This document shows, in pieces, positions 1 through 7,012 of a stretch of DNA of 46,954 bases. The stretch is from the NCBI GenBank assembly GCA_002842345.1, contig PHCU01000026.1:1-46954 (forward strand), given 5' to 3'. The position numbers were made by a program, and so were the translations under genes. Position 1 is the stretch's first letter; each line of letters begins with the position of its first letter. Under the pieces are notes generated by a model, which was not told the origin of the DNA, made no database searches, and worked only from the letters and a program-made list of their open reading frames with translations. Origin of the DNA: Betaproteobacteria bacterium HGW-Betaproteobacteria-12 (GTDB lineage: Bacteria; Pseudomonadota; Gammaproteobacteria; Burkholderiales; Rhodocyclaceae).

Positions 1-669
1 CTGCAGATCCGCCAGGCGCGTCCGGACAACGTGCTGCTCTGGGGCTGGGGCGTGATGAACTCGACCGCGCTGAAGGAAGCCCAGGCCACCGGTTTCCCGC
101 GCGACAAGATGATGGGTATCTGGTGGGCCGGTGCCGAACCCGACGTCAAGGACGTCGGCATGGGCGCCAAGGGCTACACGGCGCTGACCCTGCAGCACGG
201 TGCCGAGCCGGGCAGCAAGGTGGTCAAGGACATGCTTGATCTGGTGCATGCCAAGGGCCAGGGGACTGGCCCCAAGGAGGAAGTCGGTTCGGTGCTCTAC
301 ATGCGCGGCCTGATCTCCGCCATGCTCGGCGTCGAAGGCGTGCGCAAGGCGCAGGAGCGCTACGGTAAAGGCAAGGTGATGACCGGCGAGCAGACGCGCT
401 GGGGCCTGGAAAACCTGAACCTCGACCAGAAGATGCTCGACGGCATGGGCTTCGCCGGCGTCATGCGCCCGGTGCAGACCTCCTGCCTCGATCACATGGG
501 CTCCTCGTGGGTGCGCGTGCACCAGTGGGACGGCGCCAAGTGGACTTTCTCTTCCGACTGGTACCAGTCGGATGACAAGGTGCTGCGCCCGATGGTCATG
601 CTGGCTTCCGGCAAGTACGCCGAAGAGAAGAAGCTGACGCCGCGCACGCCGGACCAGTGCAAGATGTAA
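1..669 (+). CDS. Liv-type ABC transporter substrate-binding protein (5' truncated by window edge)
   Basis: The reading frame is open from the first base, so the N-terminus and signal peptide lie outside the window; 222 codons remain. The visible part resembles the C-terminal lobe of periplasmic binding proteins of the leucine/amide/aromatic-acid class (Peripla_BP_6), with the stretch DKMMGIWWAGAEPDVKD followed by a late SSWVRVHQWDGAKW segment. It should capture a ligand in the periplasm and deliver it to Liv-type permeases encoded upstream. A perfect GNRA-loop hairpin follows the stop, then an ATPase gene of the same transporter. The nearby PaaK-like ligase suggests an aromatic or other organic acid ligand rather than a branched-chain amino acid, but this is inference. 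Confidence 0.85.
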   Translation: MQIRQARPDNVLLWGWGVMNSTALKEAQATGFPRDKMMGIWWAGAEPDVKDVGMGAKGYTALTLQHGAEPGSKVVKDMLDLVHAKGQGTGPKEEVGSVLYMRGLISAMLGVEGVRKAQERYGKGKVMTGEQTRWGLENLNLDQKMLDGMGFAGVMRPVQTSCLDHMGSSWVRVHQWDGAKWTFSSDWYQSDDKVLRPMVMLASGKYAEEKKLTPRTPDQCKM

Positions 670-677
670 TGCACCTC

Positions 678-701
678 GCCCCGCGCCGCGAGGCGCGGGG
701 C
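678..701 (+). terminator. Intercistronic GNRA-tetraloop hairpin after the binding-protein gene
   Basis: Perfect 10-bp stem GCCCCGCGCC / GGCGCGGGGC closed by a GCGA tetraloop, 8 bases after the stop codon. There is no T-tract, so it is more likely an mRNA 3'-end stabiliser or partial attenuator than a full terminator. A hairpin of the same stem length and loop class sits behind livK at 24441-24464. Confidence 0.7.
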
Positions 702-720
702 CTCATTTCAGGAATTGACG

Positions 721-1533
721 ATGACAGCCGCCAATATCTTCCTCAACGTCAATAGCGTCGAGGTCATCTACAACCACGTGATCCTGGTCTTGAAGGGGGT
801 TTCCTTCAACGTTCCCGAGGGCAGCATCGTCTCGCTGCTCGGCGGCAACGGTGCCGGCAAGACAACGACGCTGCGCGCCGTCAGCAACCTGCTGCATGGC
901 GAACGTGGCGAGGTCACCAAGGGTTCGATCGAACTCAAGGGCGAACGCGTCGAGGCGCTGACCCCGGCCGATCTGGTCAAGCGCGGCGTCATCCAGGTCA
1001 TGGAAGGGCGGCATTGTTTCGGCCACCTGACCATCGAGGAAAACCTGCTGACCGGCGCCTACACGCGTACCGACGGCAAGGGCGGCGTGGCGGCGACGCT
1101 GGAGAAGGTCTACAACTACTTCCCGCGCCTGAAGACCCGGCGCACCAGCCAGGCCGCCTATACCTCCGGCGGCGAACAGCAGATGTGCGCCATCGGCCGG
1201 GCGCTGATGGCCGACCCGAAGATGGTGCTGCTCGACGAACCGTCGATGGGCCTGGCGCCGCAGATCGTCGAGGAGGTGTTCACCATCGTCAAGGATCTGA
1301 ACCAGAGGGAGAAAGTGACCTTCCTGCTGGCCGAGCAGAACACCAGTATTGCGCTGCGCTACGCCGATTTTGGTTACATCCTGGAAAACGGGCGGGTGGT
1401 GATGGAAGGCTCGGCCGAGGATCTGCGCAATAACGAGGACGTGAAGGAGTTTTACCTCGGGCTGAGTTCGGCGGGGCGCAAATCCTTCAAGGACGTCAAG
1501 CACTATCGTCGCCGCAAACGCTGGCTCTCATGA
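721..1533 (+). CDS. Liv-type ABC transporter ATP-binding protein (LivF family)
   Basis: A 270-residue ATPase that powers uptake together with the preceding binding protein. It has a Walker A motif (GGNGAGKTT, about residues 41-49), the signature SGGEQQM and a Walker B MVLLDEPS, followed by a LLAEQNTS switch region as in LivF. It is somewhat longer than the usual LivF of about 235 residues, with a basic C-terminal tail (KHYRRRKRW). ATG at 721 is chosen over an in-frame TTG at 715 because an AGGA ribosome site lies at 710-713 with good spacing. It is the last recognisable gene of the operon that enters from the left. The substrate is not determinable. Confidence 0.9.
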   Translation: MTAANIFLNVNSVEVIYNHVILVLKGVSFNVPEGSIVSLLGGNGAGKTTTLRAVSNLLHGERGEVTKGSIELKGERVEALTPADLVKRGVIQVMEGRHCFGHLTIEENLLTGAYTRTDGKGGVAATLEKVYNYFPRLKTRRTSQAAYTSGGEQQMCAIGRALMADPKMVLLDEPSMGLAPQIVEEVFTIVKDLNQREKVTFLLAEQNTSIALRYADFGYILENGRVVMEGSAEDLRNNEDVKEFYLGLSSAGRKSFKDVKHYRRRKRWLS

Positions 1534-1540
1534 GCCTGCA

Positions 1541-1704
1541 GTGCGGCACGCATGGCGTCGTTGTCGGCGGGCTTGTTTGCAGAAAGCAAACGGCGCCCGC
1601 CTCCGCCTCGCCCTGCGTGCCTACTTTGCAGGCTCGGGCCGTGCCTGGATCGACGGCCTCCGCCTTGCCCTGAGCGGCTACTTTGCCGCTCCGTCCTGCC
1701 GCAC
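1541..1704. repeat. Hairpin-rich intergenic repeat block
   Basis: Non-coding block between the transporter ATPase and the ligase gene. It contains a compound hairpin at 1566-1601 (GGCGGGC/GCCCGCC outer stem, GTTTGC/GCAAAC inner stem). Two direct copies of a roughly 36-base unit follow, starting at 1599 and 1656, both reading GCCTCCGCC-TGCCCTG-like sequence and then a hairpin around the core TACTTTGC. In the second copy the stem is a perfect GAGCGGC/GCCGCTC around TACTTT (1672-1691). The block is bracketed by the inverted octamers GTGCGGCA (1541-1548) and TGCCGCAC (1697-1704). It looks like a REP/BIME-type palindromic element. Confidence 0.6.
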
Positions 1705-1755
1705 GCACTGAAACCAATCGCCCCGGGCGATCGCGAACATACGGAGAACACCCAC

Positions 1756-2985
1756 ATGAGCTTTTACGACCCGCTCGAGACGCGCGACCCCGAGGAGCGC
1801 GAAGAAGATTTGATGGACAAGCTGGCGCGCCAGGTGGCGCATGCCAAGGAAACCACGAGCTACTATTTCCAGACGCTGGCCGGCATCAATCCGTTCGAGT
1901 GCGTGACCCGCGAGGCGCTGGCCAAGCTGCCGCTGACCCGCAAGCGCGACCTGATCGAACTGCAGAAGAAGACGCCGCCGTTCGGCGGGCTGAACTCGCT
2001 GTCGCGGCACAAGGCCAAGCGGGTGTTCGCTTCGCCCGGACCGATCTATGAACTGCAGGGCATGGAGATGGACCACTGGCGCATGGCGCGGGTGCTCTAC
2101 GCCGCCGGCATCCGCCATGGCGACCTGATCCACAACTGCTATTCCTACCATTTCACGCCGGGCGCTTTCCTGATGGAGGGCGGCGCGCGCAAGCTGGGTT
2201 GTGCGGTGTTTCCCGGCGGTACCGGGCAGACCGAGCAGCAGGTACAGGCGATGGTCGACCTGCGCCCGGATGCCTACGTCGGCACGCCGTCCTTCCTGCG
2301 CATCATCGTCGAGAAGGCCGAGGAGCTCGGCGCCGACATTGGTTCGCTGAAGAAGGCCTGTGTTTCCGGCGAGGCGCTGCCCGGCGTCACCCGCGCCTGG
2401 CTCAACGAGCGCGGTATCGCCGTGCGCCAGTGTTATGCGACGGCCGACATCGGTGCCATCGCCTACGAAACCGAGGCCGAGGCAGGCTTGGTGGTCGAGG
2501 AGGGCGTCCTGGTCGAGATCGTCCGCCCCGGCACCGGTGACCCGGTGGCGCCCGGCGAGGTCGGCGAAGTGGTGGTCACCACTTTCAACCCGGACTATCC
2601 GCTGATCCGCTTCGCCACCGGCGACCTGTCGGCGGTGCTGCCCGGGCGCTCGCCCTGCGGCCGCAGCAATATCCGGCTGAAGGGCTGGATGGGCCGGGCC
2701 GACCAGACGACCAAGATCAAGGGCATGTTCGTCCATCCCGAGCAGGTGGCCGACATTGCCCGCCGGCATCCGGAAATCCACCGCCTGCGTCTGGTCGTGG
2801 ACAATCCCGGCGGCCAGGACCGGATGATCCTGCACTGCGAGATCGAGGCTGGTGGCGAGGCGCTCGACCAGGCGGTTGTCGCCAGCCTGCGCGAGGTCAC
2901 CAAATTGCGTGGCGAAGTTGCATTTGCCGCCCCTGGGGCCTTGCCCAACGATGGCAAGGTGATCGAAGATAGTCGGGTTTATTGA
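1756..2985 (+). CDS. Phenylacetate-CoA ligase family protein (PaaK-like adenylate-forming enzyme)
   Basis: A 409-residue member of the PaaK-like ANL superfamily, which activates carboxylic acids as acyl-AMP and then acyl-CoA in the cytosol. Recognisable elements are the N-terminal helical region with LPLTRKRDL (about 58-66), ACVSGEALPG, CYATADIGAIAYE (equivalent to the Y-x-x-E region), RFATGDLS, and a C-terminal hinge GRADQTTKIKGMFVHPEQV. The usual Ser/Thr/Gly-rich P-loop (SSGTTG) is replaced by ASPGPIYE (about 92-99). The frame is open further upstream, but that extension runs through the hairpin repeat; ATG at 1756 has a GGAGA site 8 bases before it. Its position behind a Liv-type transporter suggests activation of the imported acid. 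Confidence 0.8.
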   Translation: MSFYDPLETRDPEEREEDLMDKLARQVAHAKETTSYYFQTLAGINPFECVTREALAKLPLTRKRDLIELQKKTPPFGGLNSLSRHKAKRVFASPGPIYELQGMEMDHWRMARVLYAAGIRHGDLIHNCYSYHFTPGAFLMEGGARKLGCAVFPGGTGQTEQQVQAMVDLRPDAYVGTPSFLRIIVEKAEELGADIGSLKKACVSGEALPGVTRAWLNERGIAVRQCYATADIGAIAYETEAEAGLVVEEGVLVEIVRPGTGDPVAPGEVGEVVVTTFNPDYPLIRFATGDLSAVLPGRSPCGRSNIRLKGWMGRADQTTKIKGMFVHPEQVADIARRHPEIHRLRLVVDNPGGQDRMILHCEIEAGGEALDQAVVASLREVTKLRGEVAFAAPGALPNDGKVIEDSRVY

Positions 2986-2998
2986 CCCGGCTTTTTCC

Positions 2999-3499
2999 AT
3001 GCGACTCCTCCTTCTTGTGCTGGCCGTGCTGGCGACTCCGGTGCTGGCCAGCGAACCGGTCCTGCGCCCCTCCGCCCGCCTGCTGTTCAAATACCCGGAA
3101 CTGCTGCAATCCGGCCATTGCGTCCGCTATGAAGAGGGCGGCGCCGGTTGGGTGGCGACCGATCCGCTGTTCTACCTGAAGGGAACGGTGCTCGCCGCCG
3201 AAGTCCGTAGCCGCCGGTTGCTCACCTGTCCCGAGGTGCCAGGCAAGGAGCCGGCACAGTATTCGCGCGAGGAATTCGTCCGTCTGGCGCAGGCCCTTCC
3301 CTGCGTCGCGGCGGGAGTCCCGGAGCGCGACGAGCAGATCGGCGTGGTCCGCCTGCGGGTGAACGATTGGGAAACGCCGCATGCCCGGCGAGCCGAGAAC
3401 ACCGGCCGGCTTTACCGCGGCATGTTCATCGATCGGCCGCTGGAGCGGGGTATGGAAATCGAACTCGAAGCCGATCTGCTGACGATCTGCCAGGAATAA
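2999..3499 (+). CDS. Hypothetical secreted protein
   Basis: 166 residues starting with a clear Sec signal peptide (MRLLLLVLAVLATPVLAS, cleavage probably after LAS). The mature part has several cysteines (SGHCVRYEEG, LLTCPEV, LPCVAAG, LLTICQE), consistent with disulfides in the periplasm. It starts 13 bases after the ligase stop with no strong ribosome site, so translation may be coupled. I do not recognise the family. Confidence 0.65.
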   Translation: MRLLLLVLAVLATPVLASEPVLRPSARLLFKYPELLQSGHCVRYEEGGAGWVATDPLFYLKGTVLAAEVRSRRLLTCPEVPGKEPAQYSREEFVRLAQALPCVAAGVPERDEQIGVVRLRVNDWETPHARRAENTGRLYRGMFIDRPLERGMEIELEADLLTICQE

Positions 3500-3505
3500 G
3501 CCGCT

Positions 3506-4684
3506 TCAGGCCGCGACGGAAACGGCTCCGAGCGCCACCAGGCGGGCAATTTCATCGGCCGACAGGCCGAGTGCCGTCAGCCGTTCCTGCGTATGTTCGC
3601 CGAGCAGTGGCGGTGGTCGCTGAATCGATGCCGGCGTGCGTGACAGGCGGGGCGCTGGCGCCGGTTGGCGGACACCGGCGATATCGACAAACGCCTCCCG
3701 CGCTGCATTGTGCGGATGGCTCGGGGCCTCCTGCAGGCTCAATACCGGCCACACGCAATCGTCGGTATCGGCGAACAAGGCTTCCCAGTGGGCGCGCGGC
3801 TGGCTGGCGAACAATTCGACCAGACGCTGCTTCAGGCGCGGCCAACGTGTCGAGTCGTACTGCTGGCTGGCAAAATCGGGGTCGTCGGCGAGCTCGAGGC
3901 GGCTCAGGAAACTCGCGTAAAACTGTGGTTCCAGCGGACAAACGCTGAGCCACTGCCCGTCGGCGCAGGCGAACACGTCGTAGAACGGCGCGCTGGAATC
4001 GATGGCGCAGTGGCCATGCCATTCACCCAGAGCTTCCAGGTTGAACAGGCCATGGGCGAGTAGCGCGGCGCCTTCGCACATGGCCGCATCGATGACCTGG
4101 CCCTGACCGCTGCGCTGGGCTTCGAGCAGGGCGCAGGCGATGCCCCAGGCGAGCATCAGGCCGCCGCCACCCATGTCGCCGACCAGCGTCGGCGGCGCCC
4201 ACGGCGCCCCGCCGTGCCGCCGGCCGGTGTCGAGGACGCCGGCGATGGCGGCGTAGTTGGCATCGTGGCCGGCGCGCGGGGCGAGCGGGCCGCTCTGGCC
4301 CCAACCGGTCATGCGACCGTAGATCAAGCGTGGATTCAGCGTCAGGCAGATGTCCGGGCCAAAACCCAGGCGCTCCATGACCCCGGGGCGGAAGCCTTCG
4401 ATCAGCACGTCGGCCTGGCGGATCAGGTCGAGCACCAGGGTTTTTGTCGCGGCATGCTTGAGATCGAGACACAGCGATTTCTTGCCGCGATTGGCCACTG
4501 CCTTGCGCCCGCCGCCGAACAACTGCGAGGCGAAGGTGCCGCCGGCGCGTTCGAGCAAGGTCACTTCGGCCCCCATGTCGGCCAGCAGCATGCCGCAGAA
4601 AGGACCGGGGCCGATGCCGGCGAATTCCACTACCTTGATGCCGGCCAATGGGCCGCGGGAGGTGCTGTCAGTCGTCTTCGTCAT
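3506..4684 (-). CDS. CaiB/BaiF family III CoA-transferase, alpha-methylacyl-CoA racemase-like
   Basis: 392 residues with the family III fold signatures GIKVVEFAGIGPGPFCGMLLADMGAEV at the N-terminus and IEGFRPGVMERLG near residue 95. RMTGWGQSGPLAPRAGHDANY and a later GDMGGGG place it in the alpha-methylacyl-CoA racemase branch. His140 and Asp170 are 30 residues apart, as are the catalytic His/Asp of mycobacterial MCR. It would epimerise 2-methyl-branched acyl-CoAs or transfer CoA in the cytosol. Convergent with the preceding secreted-protein gene, with a 6-base gap. A role in degradation of branched or aromatic acyl-CoA is plausible but the substrate is unknown. Confidence 0.85.
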   Translation of the reverse strand: MTKTTDSTSRGPLAGIKVVEFAGIGPGPFCGMLLADMGAEVTLLERAGGTFASQLFGGGRKAVANRGKKSLCLDLKHAATKTLVLDLIRQADVLIEGFRPGVMERLGFGPDICLTLNPRLIYGRMTGWGQSGPLAPRAGHDANYAAIAGVLDTGRRHGGAPWAPPTLVGDMGGGGLMLAWGIACALLEAQRSGQGQVIDAAMCEGAALLAHGLFNLEALGEWHGHCAIDSSAPFYDVFACADGQWLSVCPLEPQFYASFLSRLELADDPDFASQQYDSTRWPRLKQRLVELFASQPRAHWEALFADTDDCVWPVLSLQEAPSHPHNAAREAFVDIAGVRQPAPAPRLSRTPASIQRPPPLLGEHTQERLTALGLSADEIARLVALGAVSVAA

Positions 4685-4834
4685 GGTGGTGATGATTGCC
4701 CGGAGTCACTTGGGGTGGGGTCGCGGTCGTGCTTCAGGGCAGTACAGGGCGCCCGGCGACGGAAGTCCGTATCGTAGCCAGAGGGCCGCCGGCTGTCCTC
4801 AGAAAAATAGCGGCAGGCCATCCGGAATTATATT

Positions 4835-4874
4835 TTGCTGCAGTGCACAAATTTCGCATTCGCCGCGTTATACT
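4835..4874 (+). promoter_or_regulatory. Phasin promoter with candidate PhaR operator
   Basis: TATACT at 4869-4874 is a good -10 element 41 bases before the phasin ATG; no good -35 is seen at 17 bases. Overlapping the -35 zone is TTGCTGCAGTGCACAA (4835-4850), with adjacent palindromes CTGCAG and GTGCAC. TGC/GCA-rich sites of this kind bind the PHB-sensing repressor PhaR upstream of phasin genes. Operator assignment is inference. The rest of the 231-base gap (4685-4915) shows nothing else. Confidence 0.5.
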
Positions 4875-4915
4875 GTTCCTCGAACAACCCGATAACCTAA
4901 TTCCGGAGACACCAC

Positions 4916-5428
4916 ATGTCCATCAATACCGAACAATTCAGCGCCGCCAACCGCGCCACCGTCGATTCCCTGCTGTCGGTCGCCAACACCGCCCTGGCTT
5001 CGGCCGAACGCATCGCCGCCCTCAACCTGAACACCGCCCGTGCTGCCCTGGAAGACACCGCTTCCGGCGTTCAGTCGGTGCTCGGCGCCAAGGACCCGCA
5101 AGCTGCCCTGGCCGCCCAAAAGGCGCTGGCCCAGCCGGCCGTGGAAAAGGCTGTGGCCTACTCCCGCTCGGTGTACGAAATCACCAGCCAGACCCAGCAG
5201 GAACTGGCCAAGATGGTCGAAGCCCAGTTCGGCGATTTCCAGAAGAACGTTGCCAGCATGCTTGAGCTGGCTGGCAAGTCGGCCCCGGCCGGTTCGGAAA
5301 GCGCCATTGCCGTGATCCAGAATGCCATCGCCGCCGCCAACTCGGCTTTCGGCAACATGAGCGCGGTGGCCAAGCAGTTTTCCGAAGCTGCGCAAGCCAA
5401 CATGACGGCTGCCACCCGCAAGAAGTAA
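4916..5428 (+). CDS. phaP: Phasin family protein (PHA granule-associated)
   Basis: A 170-residue alanine-rich, almost wholly helical protein of the Phasin_2 type, beginning MSINTEQFSAANRATVDSLL and containing the typical AKDPQAALAAQKALAQPAVEKA segment and an amphipathic C-terminal helix. Phasins coat polyhydroxyalkanoate granules and limit granule size. It has its own promoter, a GGAGA ribosome site at 4904-4908, and a strong terminator directly behind it, so it is an independently expressed and probably abundant product. No lysine-rich DNA-binding tail is present apart from the terminal RKK. Together with phaM at 10715-11179 it shows that the organism makes PHA. Confidence 0.9.
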   Translation: MSINTEQFSAANRATVDSLLSVANTALASAERIAALNLNTARAALEDTASGVQSVLGAKDPQAALAAQKALAQPAVEKAVAYSRSVYEITSQTQQELAKMVEAQFGDFQKNVASMLELAGKSAPAGSESAIAVIQNAIAAANSAFGNMSAVAKQFSEAAQANMTAATRKK

Positions 5429-5454
5429 GTTTCCGGTTTTCCGGAACCAGCGAG

Positions 5455-5480
5455 CCCCGCGCCGAGCGCGGGGTTTTTTT
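5455..5480 (+). terminator. Rho-independent terminator of the phasin gene
   Basis: Perfect 8-bp GC stem CCCCGCGC/GCGCGGGG with a CGA loop, followed by seven T residues (5474-5480). A smaller TTCCGG/CCGGAA hairpin precedes it at 5431-5446. Confidence 0.95.
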
Positions 5481-5602
5481 GCGCCAGCTTTTTCGGGCCG
5501 CGGTTTCGGACCAAGGAATGCCGTCGCCACCGGATCGCGTGTTTGCCTTTACTCGGCGCGGCGAAACGGTTAAAACGGCCGCCTAACCAAATGGAGCTCC
5601 CT

Positions 5603-5803
5603 ATGCCGGACCAAGAAATTCCCTCAGATGCCGAAGTCGAGCGCATGCTCGCTGCCGCCATGGGAGGGCTGACGCCGCATGAGTTGCTGGTGCAAAACTC
5701 CCTGGCCGAGACGGCCAATATCGCCGAGCGCCAGGCCGCCATAGCCAAGAATCGCGAGCGGGCGTTGAAGCTGCTGGCGGCTATCGACAAGTCGCAGGAC
5801 TGA
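5603..5803 (+). CDS. Small hypothetical helical protein (66 aa)
   Basis: MPDQEIPSDAEVERMLAAAM onward, predicted helical, acidic at the N-terminus and basic near the C-terminus, with no signal peptide or membrane segment. ATG at 5603 is chosen over an upstream in-frame TTG at 5543 because a GGAG site (5593-5596) lies seven bases before it. The gene stands alone between the phasin terminator and the convergent Bax-inhibitor gene. I do not recognise the family; a small cytosolic helper or regulator is possible. Confidence 0.6.
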   Translation: MPDQEIPSDAEVERMLAAAMGGLTPHELLVQNSLAETANIAERQAAIAKNRERALKLLAAIDKSQD

Positions 5804-5856
5804 GTCGACCGGGCCGGCCGGGCGCCGGCCCACTGGTGGCGCCGGGATTGCCGGAC

Positions 5857-6537
5857 TCAGTCGCTGCTGTTCATGAAGCCGAGCAGATGCAGCAGGCTGG
5901 TGAACAGGTTGAAGATGGAAACGAACAGGCTGACCGTGGCCATCACGTAATTGGTCTCGCCGCCATGGATGATGTTGCTGGTCTCGTAAAGGATCAGGCC
6001 GGACATCAGCAGCACGAAGGCGGCGGAGACGGTCAGCGACAGGGCCGGGATTTCCAGGAAGATGCCTGCCAGGCCGGCGACGAAGGCGACCAGGATGCCG
6101 ACCATCAGGAAACCGCCCATGAAGCTGAAATCCTTGCGCGTGGTCAGCGCATAGCCGGACAGGCCGAAGAAGATCGCCGCCGTGGCGCCCATGGCCGTCA
6201 TCACCGTCTGGCCACCATTGGGCAGGCCGAGGTAGTGGCTGACGATGGGGCCGAGGGTATAGCCCATGAAGCCGGTCAGGGCAAATATGGAGACCAGGCC
6301 CCAGCCGCTGTTGCGCAACTTGCTGGTGGCGAACAGCAGGCCGAAGTAGCCGACCAGGGTGATGATCAGGCCGGGGTGCGGCAGGCTCAGGGCGACCGAG
6401 ATGCTGGCCGTGACGGCGGCGCAGAGCAGGGTCAGCGACAGCAACAGGTAGGTGTTGCGGATGACCTTGTTGCTGGCCAGGATCGACTCGCTGCCGGCAC
6501 GCGGCAGTGCCACGGCTTGCGTACGAAGATTGCTCAT
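5857..6537 (-). CDS. Bax inhibitor-1/YccA family membrane protein
   Basis: 226 residues with about seven hydrophobic segments and the BI-1 family order: VIRNTYLLLSLTLLCAAV (TM1), LPHPGLIITLVGYFGLLFA (TM2), FALTGFMGYTLGPIVSHYLGL (TM3) and a final ETNYVMATVSLFVSIFNLF segment. E. coli YccA in this family sits in the inner membrane and modulates FtsH proteolysis; other members act as pH-dependent calcium leak channels. Start at 6537 rather than 6591, because an AAGGAG site precedes it and the family begins near this point. Monocistronic, with a candidate promoter at 6677-6704. Confidence 0.9.
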   Translation of the reverse strand: MSNLRTQAVALPRAGSESILASNKVIRNTYLLLSLTLLCAAVTASISVALSLPHPGLIITLVGYFGLLFATSKLRNSGWGLVSIFALTGFMGYTLGPIVSHYLGLPNGGQTVMTAMGATAAIFFGLSGYALTTRKDFSFMGGFLMVGILVAFVAGLAGIFLEIPALSLTVSAAFVLLMSGLILYETSNIIHGGETNYVMATVSLFVSIFNLFTSLLHLLGFMNSSD

Positions 6538-6676
6538 TGGGGACTCCTTGGGTGACTCAACGGGAACGGCCTTCGTTTCACCGGCCGGCATAACGTCTGT
6601 TGCAGCCGGTGGGGCCGCTCGGTTCAGCCGGGAAGGCGGAACTTGCTGCTGATGCTACGGCAAGTCGACTTGTCCG

Positions 6677-6704
6677 ATTAAACGGATTTAATTTCGCTGT
6701 CACT
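6677..6704 (-). promoter_or_regulatory. Candidate sigma-70 promoter for the Bax-inhibitor gene
   Basis: On the minus strand GTGACA (6704-6699) and TTTAAT (6682-6677) are separated by 16 bases, each matching consensus at five of six positions. Transcription would start near 6670 and give a leader of about 130 bases. Confidence 0.45.
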
Positions 6705-7012
6705 TCGATAAAACCGGGTTGCCGACAGGCCGCCGCTGGCCGGCGACGTCCGGGGCCGGTCGTGACAAGCCGGGGCACTTGCGGCATCATGTGACGTCCC
6801 ATGACAGATCAAGGATGACGCTGGATCGCCCGATCCCGCCCTATGAGTTATCTCGGCCACCGCCCATTTGCCGATACCCCGTCGGCCAGTACCCTTCGCG
6901 CCGCCCTTTGCGGCGCAGCCGATTCCCAGCGGAAAATTCCTCGTTACGCGCAGTCGTTCTCAGCGCATCCGCGGCATCGTCGCACCACCATCCACGCCGA
7001 TTCGAGCTTGCC
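6705..7012. other. Divergent intergenic region, no gene seen
   Basis: About 300 bases between the Bax-inhibitor promoter and the CorC-like gene. The plus frame is open through it, but the translation is low-complexity and Arg/Pro/Ser-rich, and it lacks a family match. No convincing promoter for the downstream gene, no terminator and no repeat were identified. Confidence 0.5.

Noticed and set aside
1541..1704. Short CRISPR-like array
   Set aside because: Only two imperfect 36-base units with internal palindromes and no unique spacers; better explained as a REP-type element.
1552..1755. N-terminal extension of the ligase across the hairpin repeat
   Set aside because: The extension would be a Pro/Arg/Cys-rich translation of the repeat units, while ATG 1756 has a proper ribosome site and the family starts there.
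1678..3090. 470-codon open frame on the minus strand opposite the PaaK-like ligase
   Set aside because: Translation has no family motif and mirrors the GC-rich codon pattern of the sense gene, which has clear domains and a ribosome site.
6719..7012. 98-residue N-terminal extension of the CorC/HlyC protein
   Set aside because: DUF21 starts directly at Met encoded at 7013; the extension is low-complexity.
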